Of a stretch of DNA of 64,000 nucleotides, positions 53,201-64,000 are shown piece by piece. Both the position numbers and the translations under genes were made by a program. The stretch's first letter is position 1, and each line of letters begins with the position of its first letter. The notes under the pieces were generated by a model, which saw only the letters and a list, made by a program, of their open reading frames with translations, was not told the origin of the DNA and did no database searches. This DNA is from Anoplolepis gracilipes. Lineage: Eukaryota; Arthropoda; Insecta; Hymenoptera; Formicidae. The DNA is taken from assembly GCF_047496725.1 (NCBI RefSeq), contig NC_132977.1:9585501-9649500 (forward strand), given 5' to 3'.

Positions 53201-54788
53201 AAAATTGTGCCTTTTCAATGATCACAACGATTAATTGCGCGTTAAAACGCAACATCGATGCATTTCATCGTCATTTTTTACACAACACGCCAACAGTTCG
53301 TTCGAATTCACGTTTCACATGAGAGAAATGCGAATAATCATATTTCCGGTAATGTTAGGGAATAGGTCAGTTCCATCTCTCGCTAATACGGAAGATGATC
53401 GTTAATGTAATTGCTCGTCAAACTTGAGTGGTTGCCTGGCAGCACAGAAAAAAAATGCGTTTCAAAATCTACGCAATAACATACTGACAGGCATATCCCG
53501 GATATGTTCGATCGATGCGATAGTCTCTATATAACATTGTAAATGGTGTGTAAAAAAGACTTTTCTTTGCGAATCTACGTTCAGGAAAATGTACTGTATT
53601 AGCACGAAGAGGTTGTTCCGGAATACGATTCTCGGTAAGACAATCTCTTAGATTAGAAACAATAGCATTGAAAGTCAAGTAACAATATTGACCTAATTTG
53701 ATTAATTTTAAACTAGCTTCGAAGTAGATAAAAGCAGTATTGTGCGCATCAAACACTTCAGCACACTAAACCAATTCAGCAAATTATTTATTAAACATAA
53801 ACGATGTAATATGTAAATATGACAAGATTAATTCGCAAATATAAATAATTGGATATTGCAGTAAGAGTAGGGAAATAACGAAATAAGAAACGCTGTGCCA
53901 ACAATAATTATTCTTATAGCAATCGCAATAGTACGCGTAGTAATACACTTTTATTCAGAACTACTATATTAGACGTGAGCATGTAATCGAGCAAATGTTC
54001 GTGTGTGGGTGGAGAATTTCCGTAAAGTTTTTGTAGATTTTCTACGACGTTAGAAGACGAGGAGAAACTTCTTGGCTTTCGCAAAATTTCTACCTTTCGT
54101 ATTCGTTTCCGAGCTTCTTGCTTGCATCACAGGGAAACATGCGTCGGCGGAAAATTTCGTCATAGTAATCACAAAGATCAGTTTGACTTTCGATATTTTT
54201 CTGAAATAGACGAACCTTCGAGCACGCGAGCGTCACGACGGTGTCGCACTGGAAATGACAGCTTGCGGGCGATCCGGTCGTTATCACTGATACAGCTTTA
54301 TCGCGAAAGTTTGTTAATAAAAGTTTGCTTTACGAGATCGCACGGGATCGATGGGATATGGGAGACGGGAGGCAAGGAGGTCCGAAGATTTAGTGATACG
54401 ACAGGCAGATTTTGCACCCTTGCTAAAGAGAAGAGAGACACTAGAGAGAAGTTGAAGAGTCTGATCCCGTAAGAAAACGGGAATAAAGATGACTGAGAGA
54501 AATATACCTTTAACGAGATTACTCGCTTACTTGAGTGCGTCGTGACATTTGATATTTTAGAGAAATTTAAAATAAGCCGCGAAATAATGCACGAGAAATT
54601 GAAAATGACTATAAGAATGCTATAATTGAATAGAATAAATTTCATTCACAAAATAATGTTTTCAAGTAAAATCTTCTCAATTTTAAGACTTTTTAAAAAA
54701 TCTTAGCTCGATATCTTTTTCTATTTCTGATTGTGATTTTTTTATTCTTGTAATCACCGAATCTTTCGAATAAAAAATACACAAGATT

Positions 54789-54816
54789 TAATATATATAT
54801 ATATATATATATATAT
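54789..54816. repeat. AT microsatellite
   Basis: Pure AT dinucleotide run followed by gtacgta. Confidence 0.9.
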
Positions 54817-55611
54817 GTACGTATAATAATGCGACACGCGAAAAATATTAAAGCAATATTTCCATTATCGAATATGCTTGGACATGGAAAGAATATTGAA
54901 CTGTGCTATTATTTTTTTCATATTTGATACATCGCATCTTAATCGATCCTTTCGCAAAGCCTTATGTACCTACATGGTGGGTATTTTTATACGCGCTTTA
55001 TGCAATATTAATATACAGTCAGTGAAATATAATATAAAACTGTCTGATCTCCGGTGTAATCTTGATGGCGCCCGATCCCGCGATGAAAGTAATGGTAGTG
55101 TTCGAGAAGAGAGAATCGCCAAGAGAAAGTCTCGCAGCCATAAAAAGTCAACCTTCTAGCCGTATCACGACCTTTAAGGCCATTGCCGAATATTGAAGTC
55201 ATCGGGGGAACGAATAAATAATTTCGCGCCGTGGGCTCGATAAATTTTGAAACAAGCGATAAATACAGCCCCACATCCTTTTACAGACGAGAGATTGGCT
55301 AGGCCACTCTCATGCGAGGTGAGAAAAAACACAACTACCGTAAAAAAGAGAAAGCAGCGCATGCACAATGTTCTTTTCAATATCCAAATGGAGTACGAAA
55401 TTTTTATGAGATGATTGGAAAAAAAGTTTATAAAAAGAATAAAATTGAATATCAAGATTGTTTAGAAATGCGAATTCGTGTAAAAATAAAATTTTATATA
55501 TTCTTATATTAATATGTATATTTTATTTAAATACAATTTCTCTTCGATTACAAGTCATTTGTATTTATTGTAAAAAATGCATTTTTTTGTGTGTGTGTGT
55601 GTTTAGACAAA

Positions 55612-56093
55612 AGATATTTTTACATTTTTTTTTTTAGTTAAAATTTTAACTTAACCGGATATAATTATATCCGGTCGTCACTATTGAAATCCGGTCGTTA
55701 CTAAAAGAATTTTACTACAAATTCTTCATAAAATACAGAATAATTTAATATCATAAGTTAGAATGCGAAAAAAACATTAGGGGCGATATAAATAAGAGTG
55801 ACGATGTATGCGGCAAAATTTCGCTTAATGTCAAATTCTACAGGGCAAAATTTCATAGGGCGTAAAAGAGACAAACGCGTGGAAAAAGCGTCAAATAAAA
55901 CAAAATTAAGTTTATGTCAAATATTTAAATGAAGATAAAAAAAAAGTATATTCAATGCGTAATGCCAGTAATAAAAATCAGCGAACCGTGTGGAATTAAA
56001 TATCCAGTGGAATATTACGGAAAATTACATACCTATGATAATAGTGACGACCGGATATAATTTTAACTAAAAAAAAAAAATGTAAAAATATCT
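55612..56093. mobile_element. Short terminal-inverted-repeat element (MITE-like, about 480 bp)
   Basis: The left end (55612-55685) and right end (56040-56093) are inverted copies, both running agatatttttacat, a T run, agttaaaatt, then atatccggtcgtcactatt. The left copy carries 21 extra nt (55646-55666), which create a perfect 20-bp palindrome, ccggatataattatatccgg, at 55655-55674. A further copy of the inner motif, atccggtcgttact, lies at about 55689-55702. The interior has no long ORF, as expected for a non-autonomous DNA transposon. Target-site duplication and superfamily could not be decided. Confidence 0.7.
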
Positions 56094-56494
56094 CCAGTAA
56101 CGTTAATTATTTATTAGAAAAATTAATATATTGTAAGTATAGCGTAATTATTTTTGGCATATTGATTTATTATTATATTTAAGCAGATAGCATTCATTAA
56201 AAGTCGCAAAATTATGAAAGTCAAATAAAGCTAAATATTTTTTAAGTATATATATGTACCTTATTGATATAAATAGAGATGCAAAGGTGAGAAGAAGTGC
56301 GGAGAGAGATGATACAGCGTGGAAATTCCAAAGCTACCGTAAAGCCAAGAACATAGAAAGCACAGAGAGGACCGACGTACAAACATTTTCAACGGCATCG
56401 GCTGAGAGGAACACCGCGTGCAAAAGCTTTCATCTCATCAGACTGCTTTTGGAAAAGCAGACGTGGCGCAAAGAGATTTTCTACAGAGAAGCAG

Positions 56495-56499
<5 letters not shown>

Positions 56500-56533
<34 letters not shown>
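56500..56533. repeat. AC microsatellite
   Basis: About seventeen AC units, flanked by atatat and atatgcatg. Confidence 0.95.
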
Positions 56534-56536
<3 letters not shown>

Positions 56537-56820
56537 GCATGTTCGCATGCGCAAAGAAACGCTGACTATGCGCGATTATTAAGTTTATACGCAAGAAGAT
56601 CAAGGACATAATCCTTGTGTCATGAATACACGTGTCGCGAGTATGAGTTACTTTATATTATTTTTTTTTTATAATAGCGAGTTTGTAACGTTATTCTTTT
56701 GGCACAGTAATTGAATTAATTCGTTTTAATTTAAACAAATGTTTAGCGCAAACAAACTTAATCGATTATATCAATTTATTAATGATAGAAATGAAAAAAA
56801 GATTTCTATATCTTTTTATC

Positions 56821-56846
56821 TTTTTTTTTTTTTTTTTTTTTTTTTT
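56821..56846. repeat. Poly-T run (26 nt)
   Basis: Homopolymer T run, followed by gtgtgtaatt. Confidence 0.95.
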
Positions 56847-58016
56847 GTGTGTAATTATCATCAGAAAAATATGGAATTAAATAATCGAAAATGCAGAGAC
56901 ATATGATTTCCCATCTCGGTTTGATGCATTACGTTAATATATTTGATATTTATGACTATGACACAGTGTAACAATATTAATTTCAATATCAATTATATTT
57001 AATATTTAATTTTAATAATATTTCACGCCATTATATGAAATGAACATATATAGTAATAGCGTGATATGAAAACGCGAACTTTTGGTATTTAATTATGCGA
57101 ATAGTCAAATTACATGGCATGATTAACACCAGATGGAATAGCTTTCGCTGATCAAGAGAATGGAAATAGCAGCGTTGAAGGGAAATTTACAATTCTAAAG
57201 TGTGACTTTTGCGACGACCGATTTGCACACGAATAAATGCTTTACATTGCCATTGATCTTGAGGTACCCTATGTACCTTAAAATCGCGCCTGAGAGTCTG
57301 AGGATCTTAGGAGCGGGTTTGATCTGGACAGACATTGGGATCGTCCGTTTCAGGCGCTCTGTATTTCCAACAGGATCGATGCCAACTGTTGAATATTCGA
57401 TGCGCCGCGGATATTCGGGAGGATGAAACCGGTCGTTAAATAACCAGCCACGTACTCGGAGCACGATCTATCGATTATCCAGAATTTTCTATCCTGATTC
57501 GATTCATGCAGATCTCGCCGTGCAACCTGCGCGGCTTGGTCCGCGTGATGTAATTACGGACGTTTTAGTGTATAATTCTGCATCTGCATGACTTTACATT
57601 TCATTACGTCTAAAAATACCCGATTGGAAACGTGACGTGACGTAATTTTCATTCGCATTCCAATCGCGAATATATGAACGAAATCCATATCGCCGGTGTG
57701 TCGAATGCAATTATACGGAGTCTTTGACAATTAGTGCCATGTGTAATTCGTATTTCACTACAAATCCGGCAGCGACATTTTTTTCACCGTTACATATTAA
57801 TATCGTGTTAAAAGTTCAATTTTTTAAAAATTTAAATTTGACGCTATTCTCATCGAATTCGCGTTTAAAAGCGATGCATCAAGTTTGAATAAATAACATA
57901 ATAAAAATTCCACGAATAAAATCATTTCACAATCACCGAATAAAAATTGATATTGTTTTGCTCGCTACATATAAATATGTGTTCGATCTGAAAATTTCAT
58001 GGAACAATATACCTAC

Positions 58017-58082
58017 CTTTTTCATAAAGGATTTTAATGCGTTGTTGGTAAACATCCTGACGGTTCTTTGATCCCGCTTATT
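58017..58082 (-). CDS. Possible upstream Rim exon or alternative first exon
   Basis: This 66-nt stretch has a pyrimidine-rich acceptor (cccctgtttccttcactgag|AATAAG) and a good donor (AAAAAG|gtaggt). It is open in phase 0 and reads NKRDQRTVRMFTNNALKSFM plus KK. Spliced to 47142 it would run in frame into the MNVMTQ exon. An internal ATG at 58052 would give a short alternative N-terminus (MFTNNALKSFMKK). The phase match has a one-in-three chance of being accidental and I do not recognise the peptide. It could equally be an untranslated leader exon. Confidence 0.25.
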
Positions 58083-61000
58083 CTCAGTGAAGGAAACAGG
58101 GGATCCCTAAGTCCCAATCGCGTCTCTCGTCACTTCCTGCTGACCGTATTGATTGCCGGCATAAAGATCCGTGTCTGTTGCTGATTCAGAATCGCGGACC
58201 TTGGCTCACAACATTCCTGTGACAGAGGTGTAGAATCTTGTTTGACGACAACTGGAGCCGTGCGGCTCGCCCTCCTGCCGCGAAATCATCTCTCACGATT
58301 GTTATCACTCTCTCAAAGTGACATGGGAGCCTGTAGTGCGTTGTCGTGTATCCTGAAAACCAAATGTCAGACAGTTTAATGACGTGTGAATGTGAAGGTG
58401 CGAGTTCGGAGCAAAAGAAAAATGCTTGTATTGTAGTCGAGATCATAGTCTATATATGTAATATTCGCATTGTAATAATATTTTATGTTTTATGTTTAAA
58501 TAAATTTGTGATAAACGACGGATATGATATTTATATATCCATTTCTTTGAATTTTAAACCTCGATAATACATTCTATAATTGTCATCTCGCGCCGAACGC
58601 GCGTTCTACATTTATTCATAAATATTTTCTCTCTCAGTTTAATTCTAGTGCAATAAATAGATTTTCTATTTTAAAGGAAGGATATATCAAGGTTTTCGCA
58701 GAGTTCTCGTACCATATCACTTTGTAGTTTGCAAACAGTGTTCTCGTAGCTTAATGTTTGCTGCTTTGAAAGGAATGTTTGGTCGTAACCTCGTTAGAAA
58801 GTTTAGACAAACAAATATTTACCAGCGCAAATTAATAATAAATGGCTTTGTTTCGTCGTACACACGATGTTAGTTGCTCAGAGCAAACGCATGCACGTCA
58901 CGAGATGACTAATCTCAATTTTCCAAAGAAAAATTGGGAGGCAAAATTTTGGATATATTACGAAAAGATCATTACCTTAATAGTTTAGTTTCTAAAAAAA
59001 TATATACCTTGAATCTTTAATATAATTATTTTAAAATGATGATAATCTTCGAGAAGAAGATGATATAACCATCTTTCTCTCAGTCTATTATTAATAAAAA
59101 TAATTTTTATTCAAAGAAACGCAAGTTTCTTATAAAAGTTGAAACTGTACTTCGATAAAATAACAGAGAAAAGCTTTCTTGACTTCGTTTATGTTTCATA
59201 CTTTTTGAAATTCTAAACGGTCGCATCGAATCCATATGTCAAAAGTCACACATGTCAATAAAATAATTTAATATTTATGTATGTATATACATATATATCA
59301 CGTTTCTCAAGTAGGTATAGAAATAGTATAGCTGATGATGGAATTTTAATTGTGAATATTTAAATTCAGAAACATCAGATCAACAAAAGAAAACAATTAA
59401 TACGATTAGATAAATAAATCATACCGCTTTTCGTAGACACACGTTTAATATGACTAGTTCATATATAATATTAATAAAAATACACAATGAAAAGTAATTC
59501 TGTTCAACAACATGCGCAAATGTAGTTTAAGATAGAGGAAAAAAAATGTAGTTGTGTGTGTGACTAATGCGTCTGAAATTGCGCGACTTGAAGTCGTTAA
59601 AAATATAATTTTCTACCGGAAATTGCAAAAAGAGGGATGTATCAAAATGAAGTTTGCTAAATTTAATCAACGTTCCGACATTCTACAATGTACGTACTCC
59701 TTCTCATTAGCTGTAATTTCAATCAAGGAAATCATCCATGCGGCAACTAAAGGCCCTTAATTCCCAAGCGTAGTTGATCACGACGGTACTATAATTACGA
59801 ATTCAAACTCCGTAACGTTGTTGTAGTTGTCGAAATTAATAATAAATTTATACAGAATTATATATAACGTGCTTACACATTATTTTACACATACACGTTT
59901 CTGTCTGAATGTAATCAATAATTCTTGATAATAATGAGATATATGTAATTAACACAATCTGTACATTTGTGTTTTCAGCTCTATAACTAATTATGATCAA
60001 ATTATCGTGTTGAATGTTGTCAATAACTTTGTTTGTTATCAATAACCAATAATGTAAAATAACAAGTTTAAATTAATATATACCTTTTAATAGACTTTTC
60101 TCTTTTATCTTATTAACTTATGAAATTTGCAATATGATATTATCTTTACGATCATTGAAAATATTTTGTTGAAATGATTTAGTCCTCGATAAAAATAAAA
60201 CAATTTTGTAATTATAATTGTATATATTTTTATCATGAAAAAAAATTCAACCGTGAAAGTTTTCCGAATGCAAATAACCTATTAGGAATTATCATTGTCA
60301 ATCTCGAAATTGCATCCGAAACGGTTTTCGAACGGTATATATTCCGCAAAATTACTCTACAAGCGCTAGTCAGTGTTTTCCACCACATCGCATCGCGATC
60401 GTTTGGCAAACTTTGTCAGCTTCAACTTTCGGTTAGGTTTCCCGAACTGATTCCGTACGGCAGGAAACGACGTGGTCTCACCGCTTTGAAAGCCTCACTG
60501 ACTCTCTTCCGCATTCCGTGAATCGGGCAATTAACCTGTCGTACGGTAAGACAAATTTTGGTTTTCATGGCGGCGTAAATCATAGTAATTGCCATGTAAA
60601 TGCCTTTGTTAAGCATTCTGCTCCGCGGAATTAACGCGCTACCGTGTTTCGCCGTCGCGCTAAGCGCGTTGTTGTGGCCGAAATTTGTTATTGCCTCGGA
60701 GTTGGAATTTTCGCATAACGTATACATGCTCTCATCTTGCGCTATACGCTACATAAAATATGAGCAATAACTGAACAATATCAGACATCGTAAACATGCA
60801 TTAAGTACAAATGTCGGCCATAAATTAAGTTTATATATATATATATATTAAATAAAAAAGATAAAAAGTGGGAGAAAACGTGTCATTTTTTTTCTTAAAG
60901 GGAGGACAAAAAAATTCGCATTTCGGATACAATAAAGAGGCTTACGCGGAGACAAAGCGACAGTGTGTTTGAACGTGGCGATGAAACGATTATACCAATT

Positions 61001-61131
61001 TTTGGGAAGGAAGGCGAAAAAAATATCAAAAAGACGACGAGAGCGGCACAAAAGGTTGACGGAAAATCACGGGAAGAAGTACTCTCGGGAAACAGAAGCG
61101 CGACGGAGAAGAACGACGGTACGGAAAGGAC

Positions 61132-61211
61132 GGGATGGACGGGATGAACGGGATGGACGGGATGGACGGGATGGACGGGATGGACGGGATGGACGGGATG
61201 GACGGGATGGA
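61132..61211. repeat. 9-bp minisatellite, unit gggatggac
   Basis: There are eight full units plus a partial ninth, with one variant unit (gggatgaac at 61141-61149). Because the unit is a multiple of three it stays open in several frames (Gly-Arg-Asp, Val-His-Pro and Ile-Pro-Ser repeats) and produces spurious open frames on both strands. Confidence 0.95.
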
Positions 61212-61494
61212 ACAATGAGCGGAACGGAATTTCAAGCGCGAAGCGCTCGTAATACCCTGGCGTATATTAATTTATCTCATAATGATCCTCCCGCGGTGGA
61301 TAATATCCCTCCAACGTGGGCGCTCACGGACAACGAGAAAGATTAGGGGAGGGGGAGGACAGCAAGAAGCAGTCCGGTATTTGCTCATATTAATCGCCAA
61401 AGTTAATATTCGCGTGGGATGACGCGATCGACAGGTTAGCGAAGCATAGCATTGCAGAGTTTCGCGAAAATCTGACGGATCCGCGAGAGTGAAA

Positions 61495-61605
<111 letters not shown>

Positions 61606-64000
61606 TGGGGTTCTCGTATCGGATAATACGTTGCCATTTGGTAGATCGTTACGCTTCACCCCGAGGGGGGATTAAATTTTACGAGCTACGTTAATTAGCG
61701 AAAGCGTAGGTGGTTCGTTCGTATTGGGAGAAAAAGGGAGAGGAAGAGGACGATGTTAATGACTGACATATCTCGCGTGTCGGTCGCGAATAAAAGCGGC
61801 TCACAAACGCATGCTCGTATTTTCGCATCATGATTAATGCCATTTCGTTTATGAATTTAAATATTATTGTGCATTTTATATTTTTGCTTCTCTTATGTAA
61901 TGCTTCTTTCATGGGGTAGGATAAACATTTTTTTTTATATTAAATTCTTCAGCGCTATTCTTGACGCTTGATAAATATGTTAATTTTATATAAATCCGCT
62001 TTCAACATTCTTACGGTGAATATTTCGTATTGAGAGAATACCTACTGTTGGAAAAAATTCCAAGAAGACATCGAGATATTATGAAATGAATCGTAAAAGC
62101 AGAGTCGTATATAGAAAAGCATCAGACCGTAACACGCAATATCTGCGATGGATGATCGCCTTAGAGCGAAGCGCAAACAAACCACCCCCGCAATTTACGA
62201 TGAATAACCTGACAGTAAGGAGTCGCCGATGACGTACGAGAAGCGACAAAATTATCCAGCAGACGAGAAGATCGATCTGTGAACGGAACGCAGAAATGAG
62301 TTGACAATGATCGTAGAAAGAAAGCTACGGATTGTATGTAGCCACCTTTACAAACGCATGTTCTTATGGATTTATATATAATATCGACGATAATGAAAAA
62401 AAAAATAAATAAATAAATAAAAGATAAAGAAAAGTGCAGAGAGGTTTTTCGTTGATATGAACATAGAGAAATCTGTGATAAAAGAATGCCATAAATCTGC
62501 AAATAACGTTCGAATTTGATATCGAACGATACATTGCAGCTTCCGTTCTTAAATGTCAATCTATTGTGTATATGGTTCTTCGATTCACATTCTAGATATC
62601 AAATATATATTATTGGAATATTAGATATTTCGCGACATAAGTTTGTGTTCTATTTTATTTTAAATATAACGAATAACATTGAAATGAAATTTCTATTTCT
62701 ACTTACTTAAATGTTTTTTATTTATGCGATATAATATATATTTCAAATTATAAGAGACGAGTATTTATATCCTACGTTTAACATTAAATGGACATTTGTG
62801 ACATTTAGTCTGAAATATGTGATCTTGTAATAAGGGAAATTATGATAAAAAAATAAAAATGTAATCATATATCGCATTAGATATAAAACAAAGAAAATGT
62901 CAAATTTTTTTTATCTAATAGCAGTATAAGTATATTGGAATAGTTCTGTAATATAGGTAATATACTCCATCTCAAAATTACGTCTCTTTCTCTGCTTTTA
63001 TTTATAAATTTCGACGAACGTATTGTGTCGTTAATTTTCTCAACACGTACGTTTCAAATGACCCACTTTTCGTCCGCTAAAATACACGCAATCTGAAATT
63101 GTATCGTTTGCGGTCAAATAAAAAACTATATTGAGTATATATAGAGATAATCCTGAAAGCATAGACGTATTAGTTATCGCAACGTTACGCGGTCGTTTAC
63201 AAATACGCGATATGTGAGTGATTTGCGTTCTTTTTATACAAACAAAATTTCGCGCGTGGAAAATAGACGTATTGCGAAATAATCGTTGCCGCATTTAGCT
63301 TCTGTAACAACGTCGTCAATAATCTTGCTTTCCGTGTTTTTAACTCTTTGAACAATCACGTTGTTCATAAGTGCCGTATATGTATATGGGGAACGTTAAT
63401 TAATTCCGTCGCTCAAAGCGATGTGTTTTAAAATCGTTTCTTGATTTATGAGAAATATTGAAAATAAACGCAGAAATAAATTTAATTATTATTAACTCAG
63501 TATTAGTGATCCGTGATACTTGACTCTAAAAGTGCATGTACATATGTACGTTTGTCTATGTTTCATAAAACGCGTTATTTTATTTTGTTTTTATTTAAAT
63601 TAATTGCTAACGCAAACTTCTCTCTCTCTCTTTCTCTCATGGATATTTGCGTTACATCAACTCTCCAAATTCTCTAAATTCTCTAAATATATTTTTTAAA
63701 TATTTGTATAGGGTAATACAACGAGGAAAATATTTTTTTGCAATTTGCTCAAAGATTTCCAGGCAAAAAATTTAACTAAAAAGGTTTATCTGAAGAGAAT
63801 TCACCTTGAATCAATTACATGATTCTTGATTCTGCGGTTATGTTTTCGAATATCAAATAAGCCTTCAGCCAAATTGGAAATGTTAACTCGAGAGGAAATC
63901 GAGAAACGACCACGTTAAATTGGACCTCTATATGTGGTCGATTGCACAAACTGTCAGACATTTGCACTCGCGGTATGAGAATATATCTTGATCAAATATG

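Noticed and set aside
56254..56565. 103-residue open frame, plus strand, ending in Thr-His repeats
   Set aside because: The tail is the AC microsatellite and the rest shows no family features.
60422..60727. 101-residue open frame, minus strand, in a CpG-richer patch
   Set aside because: No recognisable motif and no splice borders that fit Rim; codon pattern unconvincing.
60963..61346. 127-residue open frame with Gly-Arg-Asp repeats, plus strand
   Set aside because: It is held open by the 9-bp minisatellite; the opposite strand is equally open, and no domain or splice signals are present.

Overview
The window is animal nuclear DNA, most likely from an insect and probably a hymenopteran such as an ant. 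It is AT-rich, with islands where CpG is not depleted, dense dinucleotide microsatellites, long A/T runs, and short exons separated by multi-kilobase introns. No bacterial features (operons, Shine-Dalgarno sites, long ORFs) were seen. The organism call is inference from composition and from the gene recognised.

Almost the whole window belongs to one gene on the minus strand, which I identify as Rim (Rab3-interacting molecule, the insect counterpart of vertebrate RIMS1/RIMS2). Rim is the active-zone scaffold that links Rab3 vesicles, Munc13, RIM-binding protein and calcium channels. Nine exons were found from splice sites and reading frame. From N- to C-terminus they are 47034-47142, 34695-34773, 32334-32493, 29765-30016, 24968-25114, 24064-24372, 20797-21004, 8800-8975 and 4252-4320. 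They total 1509 nt, and seven of the eight junctions between them join in phase. Together they give an N-terminal linker, a FYVE-like zinc finger with four CX2C pairs split over two exons, a long basic/acidic Ser/Arg-rich linker carrying repeated R-R-x-S motifs, and the lead-in to the PDZ domain. The PDZ core, the C2 domains and the 3' end lie beyond position 1 of the window.

The eighth junction (29765 to 25114) does not join in phase, so at least one small exon of length 3n+1 is missing between about 25.1 and 29.8 kb. A weak candidate is given at 26108-26138. A possible upstream exon (58017-58082) joins in frame to the 47 kb exon and could be an alternative N-terminus. From 47.1 to 64 kb the sequence is first intron or upstream DNA with no other gene I can support.

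The introns hold three structured elements that look like non-autonomous foldback or MITE-type DNA. These are a near-perfect 81-bp inverted repeat (39912-40089), a long diverged foldback (18577-19093) and a terminal-inverted-repeat element containing a 20-bp perfect palindrome (55612-56093). There is also a 9-bp minisatellite (61132-61211), a GA tract of about 100 bp, and many microsatellites. I found no convincing undescribed protein system. The most useful leads are the missing Rim exon, the hairpin-forming inverted repeats inside a neuronal transcript, and the R-R-x-S array.
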